A stretch of 64,000 nucleotides of DNA from Guadua angustifolia (Eukaryota; Streptophyta; Magnoliopsida; Poales; Poaceae). The stretch covers positions 35,510,466-35,574,465 of the forward strand of contig CM070512.1 in NCBI GenBank assembly GCA_036346375.1, read 5' to 3'. Below are positions 13,500-23,072 of this stretch, piece by piece. Made by a program: the position numbers and the translations under genes. Numbering within the stretch: the first letter of the stretch is position 1; the number at the start of each line of letters is the position of its first letter. Below the pieces are notes generated by a model. That model saw nothing but the letters and a program-made list of their open reading frames with translations, had not been told where the DNA came from and made no database searches.

Positions 13500-13930
13500 C
13501 GATATTTGCCGTGGCAAAGCCTCTGAAGCAAAATGGCTGCCGTGGCAAGGATTGGCAGGGAGCTGGCAGAGGGGAGTTGCCCCAATCGTGCCGTGGCACA
13601 GATCGAGCGGGCAATTGCTTGCCGTGGCAAGGATCGGCAAGAACTGGCAGAGCTCTGGTCAGGACGGCGAGGCTTGCCACCGCAAGGATTTGGCAGAGCG
13701 GGGGTGAGGTGGTCATTCAGTTGTGCTGCCAACGATGTGCCTAGGCAACGGATTCGTGAAGGATAACCTTGCCGTGGCAATGGATCGGCAAGGCTGGGTG
13801 AGGTGGATGCTTGATCGGGCTGCCAACAATGTGCCGCGGCAGCGCCTGGCAGAAGCTGGTCGGGTCCTGGTTGTGCCATGGCAGGGACGAGTCAGGTAGC
13901 AGCGTGGCAGCGGTGTGGCAGAGAGCTGGC
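13500..13930. repeat. Cluster of TGCC-GGCA short palindromes in LTR X
   Basis: The word TTGCCGTGGCAA and near variants (TGCCGTGGCA, TGCCGCGGCA, TGCCATGGCA) occur at least seven times in about 430 bp, interspersed with TGGCAG words. Each is a 4-bp inverted repeat around a 2-bp centre. They lie just upstream (plus coordinates above 13427) of the inner TATA box. Confidence 0.6.
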
Positions 13931-16900
13931 AGGCCGGCGTGCCTCGGCGAAAAGTTGCGGTGCAGGTGATAAGGATTAGGCAGTGCTGGCCTGATCACTG
14001 CGTGCGAGAGAGAGGAGAAGAGATGAAGGAGAAGGGCTGACAGGGAATGGCGAGGCGGTTTTGCAATGCGTCACTGCTTTGGTCATCACGGCTGGCTTCG
14101 GGTTCCTTCGCGGCCAAGCAGAAAGCAGTGCGAGAGAGGCAGCGTGGCGATGAGCTGCGGCGGTGGCAGGGGCACAGGCGACGTGGCGACGGCAGGGCGC
14201 GACGCGGAGGCAAGGTGCCAGGGGAAAGGTTGCGGCGCGGATGGCGACAAGGAACGGAGGGATGGCTTAGCTGCTCTGCCGTTCTTATCAACGCAGGAGA
14301 GAGAGGTGAAGGGAGGAAGAAGAAAGGGAAATAGTGGAATGCACGGATGGATGACAGGTGGCGATCCAACGGTCAAGATTAGAACAGCACAAAAGGAAAG
14401 ATAAGGGTCGGTTTGATCCACTGCTTAAAGTTACCAAACCGACTCAGGAATTTACCAAACTTTTAAAGAGATTGGGCAAGTGAATATAAGGGTTCAGACG
14501 AATTTTGAGATTAAAAATCATTATAGATATTTCATTAAAATTCTGACAATGAATAATGCACAGAAATTCCAATTCTGTTTTTGATTTACTGAAGTCTAAA
14601 ACGAAATTATTATTTTATGATAATTTTAGTGAACATCTGAAATATCATTTTACATCTTCTGTAAAATTTTCAGAATTTTATATTTTATATTTAATTTGTA
14701 AATATTCTGACATTGCCATTTACAACTTTATTTGTTTTCTGTTTTTGAATTTCTAAATACTTCAAATGTAAGTTTTTATTTATGATATTTTTACCAGGTA
14801 TAGATATGGGTCCTAGGTTTGCATGGTAAAAATATAATCTTAAGGTGAGATTTGTATATTGCTACAAAAATCTGACATTTCTTCAAATTAGATTTCTTGT
14901 CTTTTATCATTTTGCCATTTCATTGAATTTGACTTTTCTTGCAATTGTAAAAGTTCAAGAAGATGCAAAAGAATTCAGTAATTGAAATTCAAATCAAATT
15001 CATATTTCAAATTCATTTTAATATTTCATTTGTTTTGATAATAATGATTTTAAGTTTTGAAATCTTCCTTTTCCTTAAGTTTTAATGGAAGAAATGAGGA
15101 AAGATTATTATTTAAAGTCAAAATCTTGATTTCAATTACACTTTTAATTCATTTCTATTTTCAAATATAAAAATTTCACTTTTCTTTATTTTTGAATTAA
15201 CAATTTCATTACATGAGTGGTTTAGATTCCTCTGAGACTAATCCATGAAGGGTGTTTACAGTAGTGGACTTTATATACAGAGCAAGTTCTAAATAGAATA
15301 TCTTTCTAGATTATGGTAGTACATAGGATGGAGAGTGTTTTTGGACTAATTTCCTAATAATAGTATTTAGACGAGAACTTTTACAGGTTGCCGAAAAGAC
15401 TTGAAAGGTTACAGAATTGACATTATCAGGAATCGGATTTCATTTTAATTTTGCGACTACACTAAACATGATTACTTACTCATTTTTTTGGCATTAGCAA
15501 GGGAACTGGTTTTACACCATTTTGATAATAGCCATGATAGTTCATAAGCATATAAAGATTAAAGTCTTTTACCAAGGTATAGCTTACAGCGGTAAAGCTT
15601 ATGGTTTTCATGCCAATTAAGTTTCTGCATGAACAAACTATTGTGGCTGTTATTTAAACATTTCAACATTAATTAAATTAGCTTTATGGTCATTCTGAAA
15701 ATGTATGCATCTATTTATACTACTACCCTTAGCTATTATACATATGCACATATATTCACATTTGGTTCATATTCCATTTATAAGGCTTATTCTGAATCAA
15801 GTTCCCAAGCATTTTGTTGTTGCCAAATAAATCAGTTCCATGGTCCATTGTACATATGTACATGTGAATAAACATTACTACTAATTACTCAATATACATG
15901 CATACTCATATATGTATCATTTACACTTGGTTCTCATTCTTATTCACAAAACAATTCAAGTCAAGATTATTTCTTAAGTATTTTAGCATACTCAAGTAAT
16001 CTCTGACATAATAGCAATTAGAAATTGATTCTACTCATTTTGGATTGCTTTTATATATTCTTGAATATTTATAGCATTGTAGTTAACCTTTATTAGAACA
16101 TAATTCAAATATAAATGAAATTCAAATATTTTTGCATATTTGGGTTCCTAGAAGCATGAGGATTCCATCAAAATTGGTTTTATTTAATTTGAGCTTGTTT
16201 GCAAAATTTTTGTGTATAGCATATATTTAGACCTTTTATTTAAATTTGAATTTCAAATTCATCCATTACTCTTTTTCAAAATATTTTTGTATATTCTGGG
16301 AGTACTTGATTTTAGATGAATTTAGGACTTTGTTTCATCTTATTCGGATTAAGGATGTAGAAGATATTCAAGATTGAAATCATCTCGGTTAAGATATAAG
16401 GAGGAAATCAGAAATACGTTTTCAATCTTTGGAAGCGGGTTTTCATTTCGCGGTTTATTGTTAAACACAGCCGACAAGTGGGGCCTTGATCGACGAGAGT
16501 GTGGTGTGTGAGAGCTATAATGAGCATAGCGGTCCTGGGGCGATCCATCGAAACAGGAGGCGACACCTCTCTCATCGCCGGCAAGGGAAGGCCAGAGGCG
16601 GTGAATTGGCAGCACAGCTAGCTCTAGTGCATCCGTGTGCACCTAGTGGAGTCATTCTTAGCTATCGGTGAAGGTGAAAATCAGTGCGCCACCGTGTGCC
16701 TGTGGCGAAGACCATGGCGGTGAGCCGCACCGGCAAAACGTGGTCGGTCGAGCGTGATGGGTTCCGGGTTAAGCATCTACGAGATCGTAGCATTCCATTT
16801 TACCTTCTTTGAGCATCGGAGGAGGTTTGGTTGAGGCTGCCACCGTGCGCCGTGACTGGGGAAGATGAACAAATAGAGTGGTGAGCTTCTGATTGAGGAA

Positions 16901-17122
16901 ACCAAAATCTTTTTGAGGGCTTTTGTTCTTTGTGTCTCTTTGATGCTACAGCTTGCAGAAATTGAGAAATGGTTGAATATATTAGCGGAATTTAGTCTCG
17001 GCTCAAGCTCTATGGTTCTTTAGTAATGGCGGATTAGCTATAAATTGCAGTGGTTCGGCTATGAGGCAGTAAGCGAATGGTTGGGGAAAATGAAGTGCAC
17101 TCTAAGGCGATCCTAGGATGGG

Positions 17123-17130
17123 TTTTATAG
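17123..17130 (-). promoter_or_regulatory. Putative TATA box, outer copy in LTR X
   Basis: Minus-strand CTATAAAA in the same 15-base context as the inner box at 13427-13420, which marks the unit as a duplicated promoter. Confidence 0.5.
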
Positions 17131-18293
17131 CCGATTATTTGCTGTAGAGAAGCTCGGATAGCTTGTGTGAATTCTTCGGGGTTTTGCGGCACTGAACAGA
17201 GGTTGGTATGGGCTGTGCAACATGAAATCCGGTGGAGGCTGAAGCATGGCAGGTAGAGGGGATGAATCAGGCTCCATATGATGCGAGATCGTTGCGTTGG
17301 CACGAGCTACAGCAACACAAAATCACTCAAGGACTCCGACATGCTGAGGAAGAAGGAGCAGCAAAGCAGTGGCTGGCAGATGGATCCGATCGATAGGTTG
17401 GTCCCATGCGCCAGAGACAAGTATGCGCAATTAGGTTTGGTACAACAAGCTGAGTCGGTTTTGATTCAATGAATTAGTAAGATATATTATCAATAAATTT
17501 ATGAGAATTTTAATTCATGCACTAGAGATAAGGTAGATCATACTATTAAAATTTCAGAATAATTTGATGTATGTAGAATTTATAAAAATTCTAACAATGC
17601 ACTATGCTCAATTTTATGCTTTTTATTTTTAAATTTTTGGGAGTTTATATCTTATCAATAATTTTGAAACTTTTTATGATATCTACTTATAGATATATTA
17701 GATTTTTACAAAATTTTCAGCTTCATATTATTTATAGTTTATTTATTAAAATTCTGACATTGGTATTTTCAGCTTTTCTATTTTTGAATTTTTATAATTA
17801 ACAAATTTAATCATTATTTCTTGATATTTTTATTGTACATGTACTGATTAAAAATTAATGTAATATAAAAATTTCTAGTTGAAATGATGACGGAATATTT
17901 TCATTTAATTATGACATCTTTACTGTTGCTAGTCAAGAAACATTAATTTGATTTCAGTTCATGCATAATTGCTTGATATAAGACCAAGATTTTCTTAAAA
18001 ACCAAGATTTTAAGTTCATGCATAATTGCTTGACAAAAGATTTTCTTAAAACCAAGATTCAAGAAAATTTTAGATTAAATGAAATTTCAAAGTAAATTTT
18101 ATTTTTAACTTATTTTCATATTTTGTTTGATTTTAAGTTTTATTATACAACTCACCCTTTTATTAAGGTTGGATTCAAAGATGTCGAAATAAAAATAATA
18201 TTTTAATTCATTCTCTTAATTTTAGTTAAACATTTTATTCAATTTTATTTTAAAATTTTATTCTTATTATTTTTAAATATTCAGGATGTCACA

Positions 18294-18839
18294 GCGGCGG
18301 CTGAGTCCTGCTCGGACATGGTGAGGCTATGTGGCACAATCCTGGTCGTCCATGCATCACACAATCCATGGCTCACACACGCATATCCAAGCGGCTCAAT
18401 CTTGACCCCACGAACAAGATCGAACAATGTAAATCCTAGGGTTTCTAAAACCCAGGCCGAGTGACGGGTTCGAGCTGGACCCACAAGGAATTTGGGTCGG
18501 GTCCGCATGGGTTCAGCCTAACTACTGTTTCTTTTTTACAAAAAACTTATCGATTTAAATGATTACAGAAAATAGTTTAAGCCAAAATAAATAATAAAAA
18601 TATAAAAATCACATAAAAATTCCCAAAAATATTTTGAGATATTTAGAACTCAAATAAAATATTTTTGCCAAAAGCTTATTTAAAATGTCCTAACTTTTAA
18701 ATACTTTTCATATCGAACATATTTCAAAAATTATAAATAAATCCAAATAAATTCTAGAAAACTCCAATAAATTTAGAAAATTCACAAAATACATAAATAA
18801 CATATTAAAATATTGAATGCCAAAAATTAGGAAGTTACA
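18294..18839 (-). repeat. LTR fragment Y (U3 end only)
   Basis: On the minus strand it starts TGTAACTTCC at 18839. For about 250 bp it aligns with the first part of the element B LTR (same run of AAATATTTTAT, TTTGAG and TCTCAAA.TATTTTTG words). It stops at 18294, where LTR X begins, so X inserted into Y and the rest of Y is left of the window. The flank after it is ACGTG. Confidence 0.7.
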
Positions 18840-19129
18840 ACGTGACAATGTAATTTGTTCTTCGTGTTTCATTCTGATAGTAGAGTTGATGGCACCTACG
18901 TAAGAACCAATTGTTGAATCCTTTAGCAGCGGAGGATGACTTTTAGTGTAACACCACAAGTTTTTGATAGAGTTTTGAATTTCAACTTTAAAACTTAAGT
19001 TTGAAATTCATAGCTTAGTTTGAGAATCTGAGATTATACATTCCTAGGACTTATCGAGATGGTTAAAATCTACTATTTATTTGTTCAATTTGGAGTTTGA
19101 AGTGAGAAGTTGTGGGTCCTATAGATTAA
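18840..19129. other. Intergenic stretch, nothing recognised
   Basis: Moderately AT-rich unique-looking sequence between LTR fragment Y and repeat R1. No gene, repeat or RNA recognised. Confidence 0.5.
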
Positions 19130-20050
19130 TGGATGCGATAGACTTGCATGCCGCACGGTACGTTAATGCATGCCCATGAGCTCCAGATGAGAGAAATGAA
19201 CTGTGTTGTTCTGCATGGTTGTTGAGATCTCAAATCAAACACAATACTCTCTGTTCAACAATGAGGGAACAGGCGCTACAGGGTTTCAATGAAAGCCACT
19301 AACATCTAATATACAGGCCAGTAAATTTTTGTGGTCCTTTGGCAATGTTGTTTCGAGGTTGTACAGGTAGGATTAACAGCCTTCGGGAAGTGCAACCACA
19401 CCAACCGCTTCAGTGAAGTGTTTCTAGAGGAAGTTCGCCGTCAACCGGTCACTTTCTTTCCTTTTTTTTATATTTGCAAAGTGCAACCACTGTTGGCCCC
19501 TTGAACATACTTTCTCCGAAAAAATATATGATAGGTTCTTGAATGGTCTTGTCATGATGTGTTTTGAATGGTCTTATCATGATCACCAACACAGAAAATA
19601 TCTCATATTACAATACAAAATTAGTGCGATGTTTCATCTATACAAATAAATCTCTAACTTTAATTTGTATTCTTTAAATGCATATATTAAATATATTTAT
19701 TAAAGATAATAATTAAGGATTGTTTAGTTATTTTTAATATTTATTTTGTTCATGTGTCAAAAGAAAATCGCTCTATAAACTTAGACATAGAAAGTAACTC
19801 CATAATGGTTTGTGGGAAATAGGGTTTTCTCCTCTGCCACTTTCCACTCAACATTAGAGTTACAGGTTTCCTCTATTCAATAATTTTCATTTTTCTTATG
19901 CTGCTGAATGTAGGAAAGTAGCAGCTCGGTTGGCTTGAGCGCCAGTAGAGCACTTGCCCTGCCTGGGTTTGACTCTGGTCGCTTGGGTACACGCACGCAT
20001 ATGCGTTCATCAAAAATAGGTTTCTTAGCGTCTATAGGAAACACACACAC
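19130..20050. repeat. Repeat R1, copy 1
   Basis: About 900 bp that align with 43505-44362. Shared landmarks include the stretch ending in AAACACAATACTCT, CAATGAAAGCCACTAACATC, and the run through GTCAACCGGTC and CTGCCACTTTCCACTCAAC. The right part holds a tRNA-like SINE segment. The copies are clearly diverged by substitutions and small indels. Confidence 0.8.
19915..20030 (+). mobile_element. tRNA-like SINE segment
   Basis: AGCTCGGTTGG at 19923-19933 resembles a pol III A box and GGTTTGACTC at 19966-19975 a B box (consensus GGTTCGANTC), at tRNA-like spacing. A non-tRNA tail follows. The same segment, with the B-box part deleted, is in R1 copy 2 at about 44270-44350. It could instead be a degenerate tRNA gene, but it does not fold into an obvious complete cloverleaf. 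Confidence 0.45.
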
Positions 20051-20062
20051 GTGTGTGATGAG

Positions 20063-21031
20063 CAATGGCGGATCTACCATTGAGGCTGGCTGGGGCGCCA
20101 GTCTCACCTCCAATCGGCTGAACCCTTCTCCTTCTAGTATCTCGAACGCTATGACGGCAAATCAGTAGGTTTAGAAACTGGCAACTGGGAGTAAGATGTA
20201 AGAAAAAAAAGTAAAAAACAATCTTGCCGGAGCAAGTGGGCCATCAAAATTAGTCACGGGCTCCTTACTCTCATGAGGTTTCACTGATGCATGATTTCGG
20301 CATCCTTCTTGTAGCACGGCACCAGAGTCAGAGGCGAACAATGTCGGTGTTGTCTCGCAGCGGCGAACGATGCGGATGATTGCGGGTGGCGACGCCTTGG
20401 CGGGTGTGACCACCTGGCGAGCGAATCGATCGCCAGCAGTAGCACCGAAAGCGAGCAGCATCACCGGTAAGCTACCGGAACATGTCATTGTCGGGAGTCA
20501 GCGAACACGCATTACTAGAGGAGAGAATCGGCGCTTGGGCGCCGTCTAGCCGGCGGCCGAACACGCATCTCCAAAGCCCAAAGAGGAACGAGGCTCGCTC
20601 GAATCCGGTGGGTGGCGAGCAGCGCATCACCGAGCCTAGATATAAACCGAGACAATCAACAAGGAGGAGCGACTGAGGACAAGGAGCCTCTCAGCTTCAT
20701 ATTGATCGCTAGGATGATCATACCAAAGTTAGACTAATTCGCTAGCGCCATTGATTGCTTTGCTCGGTATAAAAAAATTGCTCTAAGCCCCAATGCAATG
20801 CCTCATACCTGAATGCATTTTGTTGTGATAACTGATATTTGATTTTTGTACTCTATTGTCTCAAGTCTATATTCTATTGACTGATTAATATTTTTGTCTC
20901 TCTGATTTAATATGTATGAATTTGGAATTTGGTTGGCAATAAATTGGTAGATATAACATTAGTATGCTTATATTGAGTTCGAACTTCGACGTAGAAACCC
21001 CACCTCTATTTTCATTGTAGATTCGTCACCG
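20063..21031. mobile_element. Non-autonomous hAT-type DNA transposon, 969 bp
   Basis: It is flanked by a perfect 8-bp direct repeat, GTGATGAG (20055-20062 and 21032-21039), the hAT target-duplication length. The ends are imperfect inverted repeats: CAATGGCGGATCTAC on the left and CGGTGACGAATCTAC read inward from the right, 11 of 15 matching. Removing the element and one duplication restores a junction that matches the related unoccupied sequence at 21493-21530. No transposase frame is visible inside. Confidence 0.85.
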
Positions 21032-21039
21032 GTGATGAG

Positions 21040-21268
21040 TGAGTGCCGTGCGCATGAATTGCATGCGTTGCCTTGTAAAAAAAGTAGCATATGGGTCGAT
21101 CTGTTTGAATGCTTCATGTCGCTTGATGTTAGCAGGCAGGTTAATTGCCTAACCAAGACATGAGAGATTCTTCGCTAGGTATTAGGTTTACATATTGTAA
21201 CTTGAGACTTGATTTAAAAGAAATTAGCTCTTTATTAAAAATACATTGACCCTTACCATATCAACCTT
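21040..21268. repeat. Repeat R2, copy 1
   Basis: About 230 bp from the GTAAAAAAAGTAGCATATGG word through TTAGCTCTTTATTAAAAATA to CCCTTACCATATCA. Other copies are at 21495-21752 and at 48180-48462, the last directly upstream of the CNL gene. Confidence 0.8.
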
Positions 21269-21280
21269 TTGTCGTGGTAC

Positions 21281-21429
21281 GGTAGGCATGACATGGCATG
21301 TATGCGCATAGGTCGAGCCAGTAATGTACGATGGTTATGGCTGTGCCACGGCTAATGGCTCAGCATGATGGGCTGCACAACAGGGCACATCTTGATGGGC
21401 CGTGTTTGGGATAGCACAACATGCTACAG
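21281..21429. other. Spacer between R2 copies, nothing recognised
   Basis: Contains repeated GGCATG and GGGC words but no recognised gene or element. Confidence 0.4.
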
Positions 21430-21570
21430 GTGTATGCGTCGCCTTGTAAAAAAACAGCATATGGATTGTATGTGTCGCCTTGTAAAAAAAGTATCACGTG
21501 TGTGATGCGTGAGTGCGTTGCGCATGGAATATATGTGTCGGCTTGTAAAAAAAGTAGCATATGGATCGAT
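21430..21570. repeat. Short tandem units at the start of R2 copy 2
   Basis: Three imperfect units of the type TGTGTCGCCTTGTAAAAAAA followed by GTAGCATATGGAT-like text. They start near 21431, 21469 and 21533. Confidence 0.65.
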
Positions 21571-21752
21571 CTGTTTGAATGTTTCATGTTGCTCGGTGTT
21601 AGCTAGCGAGTTAATTGGCTAATTCCAAGACGTGAGAGATTCTCCGCTAGGCCAGGTTTACTCACTGTAATTTAAGACGTGGTTGATTTGAAAGAAATTA
21701 GCTCTTTATTAAAAATATAATGACCCTTACCATATCAGCCCTTTGTCGCAGA
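21495..21752. repeat. Repeat R2, copy 2
   Basis: Aligns with 21040-21268 and 48180-48462. Its left part (21493-21530) corresponds to the unoccupied insertion site of the hAT element at 20063-21031. Confidence 0.8.
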
Positions 21753-21840
21753 ACACGGTTCTGTCACGAACAATACAACAACACATGTTACCACAATAAT
21801 TCAACTTTGTTGCAGAACAACATATGTTACTGTACCTCAG

Positions 21841-22133
21841 CATCATCGTGTGATAACACATGACACACCAATTAATATTATAAACACATTCCATAATCCA
21901 TTAGTCAATATTAACCACTACCAGAAAAAGCACATCAGTGACGGTTCATAAATGTTATTAGTGGCGGTCCGCCAATTATCAGTGGCACTATATCAGTGAC
22001 GGTTCGAAAACCGCCACTAATAACATTTATGAACCGTCACTGATGTGCTTTTTTCTGGTAGTGGTTAATATTGACTAATGGATTATGGAATGTGTTTATA
22101 ATATTAATTGGTGCGTGTTATCACACGATGATG
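21841..22133. repeat. Long near-perfect inverted repeat with CACTA-like core
   Basis: Arms of about 125 bp (21841-21967 and 22011-22133) pair almost perfectly around a loop of about 43 bp. The core 21916-22063 starts CACTACCAGAAAAAG and ends with its complement, CTGGTAGTG, and carries GTGACGGTTC / GTGGCGGTCC subterminal words typical of CACTA elements. The inverted repeat continues about 70 bp beyond the CACTA-type ends. The 3-bp flanks are AAC and GTT, that is inverted rather than directly repeated. The outer arms resemble LTR sequence of element B around 27814-27875. RNA from either strand would fold into a long hairpin. Confidence 0.9.
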
Positions 22134-22270
22134 TGAAGTTAGATTATCGATGGCGGTTCTTGGTGGAACACTCCATCGATATATATCGATGGCAGTTCTA
22201 GCCAAACGACCAGCGATAATGTTATCATTAGTGTTTTTTTGCTAGCTAGTAGTTTAAAAACACTAAATTA

Positions 22271-22365
22271 GAGGACTTCGAGAGGTTACCTATCCTAATA
22301 CCATCTTAATACTCCTCTTGCCTAAGAACACTCAATTTCAGAATTCTGATTGTATTCGAATATTT
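22271..22365 (-). pseudogene. 5S rRNA-like copy 2 (degenerate)
   Basis: On the minus strand it follows plant 5S rRNA from the ATCAGAACTCCGAAGTTAAG region (here ATCAGAATTCTGAAATTGAG) to the end region (GGTAACCTCTCGAAGTCCTC). It lies head to tail after copy 1 with almost no spacer. Substitutions in the internal control region make it unlikely to be a functional gene. Confidence 0.7.
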
Positions 22366-22367
22366 TT

Positions 22368-22490
22368 AATGTCACCGACGGATTTCATTTCCCAGGAGGT
22401 CACCCCATCTTATCACTACTCTCCTTCAAGGACGCTTAACTTTAGAGCTCTTATGAGATCCATTACTCTAGTGGTGGTATGATAACATCT
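22368..22490 (-). pseudogene. 5S rRNA-like copy 1
   Basis: Minus-strand sequence of 5S length. It keeps TTATCATACCACCACTAGAG near the 5' end, AAAGTTAAGCGTCCTTG at the A-box region and GATGGGGTGACCTCCTGGGA at the C-box region, each one or a few changes from plant 5S rRNA. The 3' end is diverged. Outside an rDNA array this may be a pseudogene, a 5S-derived SINE, or a relic of a Cassandra-type TRIM element, whose LTRs carry 5S sequence. I see no paired LTRs to prove the last. Confidence 0.75.
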
Positions 22491-22666
22491 GATATATAAT
22501 GTGTCCCTCCTCCTCTTAACCTGTGAAGAACCCAAACACTGATTTTCAATTATTTCAAATTAGCAAACTATAGAGGTAATTAGCAAAATATAGAGGTAAT
22601 TAGCAAAATTTAAAACTTTCAAATTTATTTTTCATATTTTTGACTATTAATGATACTTGTAATATA

Positions 22667-23072
22667 CTCCCTCCGTTCACGTATGTAAGGCGCATAAAAG
22701 TTTTGCAAAGACCAAGGAAAGTGAGTTGAGCTGGAGGATTAGTTTTCCATGTTTACAGCTAATTACTCCAGCTGCCGTCGTTCTGATTCGCGCACACCAT
22801 ACCGCTAATTACTCCAGCCATGCACGCGCTAATTACTTCGGCCATGCACACGCTAATTACTCTGGCCATCCAGACGCTCATCATGCACGCACTTGCCATG
22901 CACGCGCTCGGGCCATGCACTCGCCATTCACACACTCGTCGCTCGATCAGGCCATGCCGCCATGCACGCGATTAGAGTAATTAGCGCTGCAATCGGTGGA
23001 GTAATTACCGCGCTCTATAAAACGGAACAACACCAAAAATTTTATGCGCCTTAGATACAGGAACGGAGGGAG
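22667..23072. mobile_element. Stowaway-type MITE
   Basis: Terminal inverted repeats CTCCCTCCGTTC / GAACGGAGGGAG are flanked by TA on both sides, the Tc1/mariner target duplication. The subterminal words GGCGCATAAAA and TTTTATGCGCC also pair. The middle (22790-22960) has imperfect repeats of GCTAATTACT and GCCATGCAC. Confidence 0.9.

Larger units (their letters stand above)
11058..18293 (-). repeat. LTR X: gypsy-type LTR with duplicated promoter unit, interrupted by element A
   Basis: The right end reads TGTGACATCC on the minus strand, an LTR-type terminus, and 11220-11350 is homologous to the LTR A part around 1440-1560. The remainder presumably continues left of the window. Two diverged copies of the same unit are present. 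The AT-rich segments 12050-12700 and 15270-16390 align, as do 14460-14800 and 17440-17820, and each copy has a GC-rich block. Each copy carries the same TATA context, CGGCTATAAAACCCA. No coding region is recognised; open frames in the GC-rich blocks (for example 13295-13879, minus) have compositionally biased, unrecognisable translations. Confidence 0.6.

Noticed and set aside
13295..13879. 194-codon minus-strand open frame and overlapping plus-strand frames
   Set aside because: They lie in the GC-rich leader-like part of LTR X, translate to biased Pro/Ser/Arg text, overlap in several frames and lack any recognised domain.
21430..21570. CRISPR-like spacing of short repeats
   Set aside because: Only three imperfect units in a plant repeat module; no CRISPR is expected in a nuclear plant genome.
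22261..22275. CACTAAATTAGAGG as the missing left end of the CACTA element
   Set aside because: Only the first five bases match the right end, flanking triplets differ, and it overlaps the 5S-like copy.
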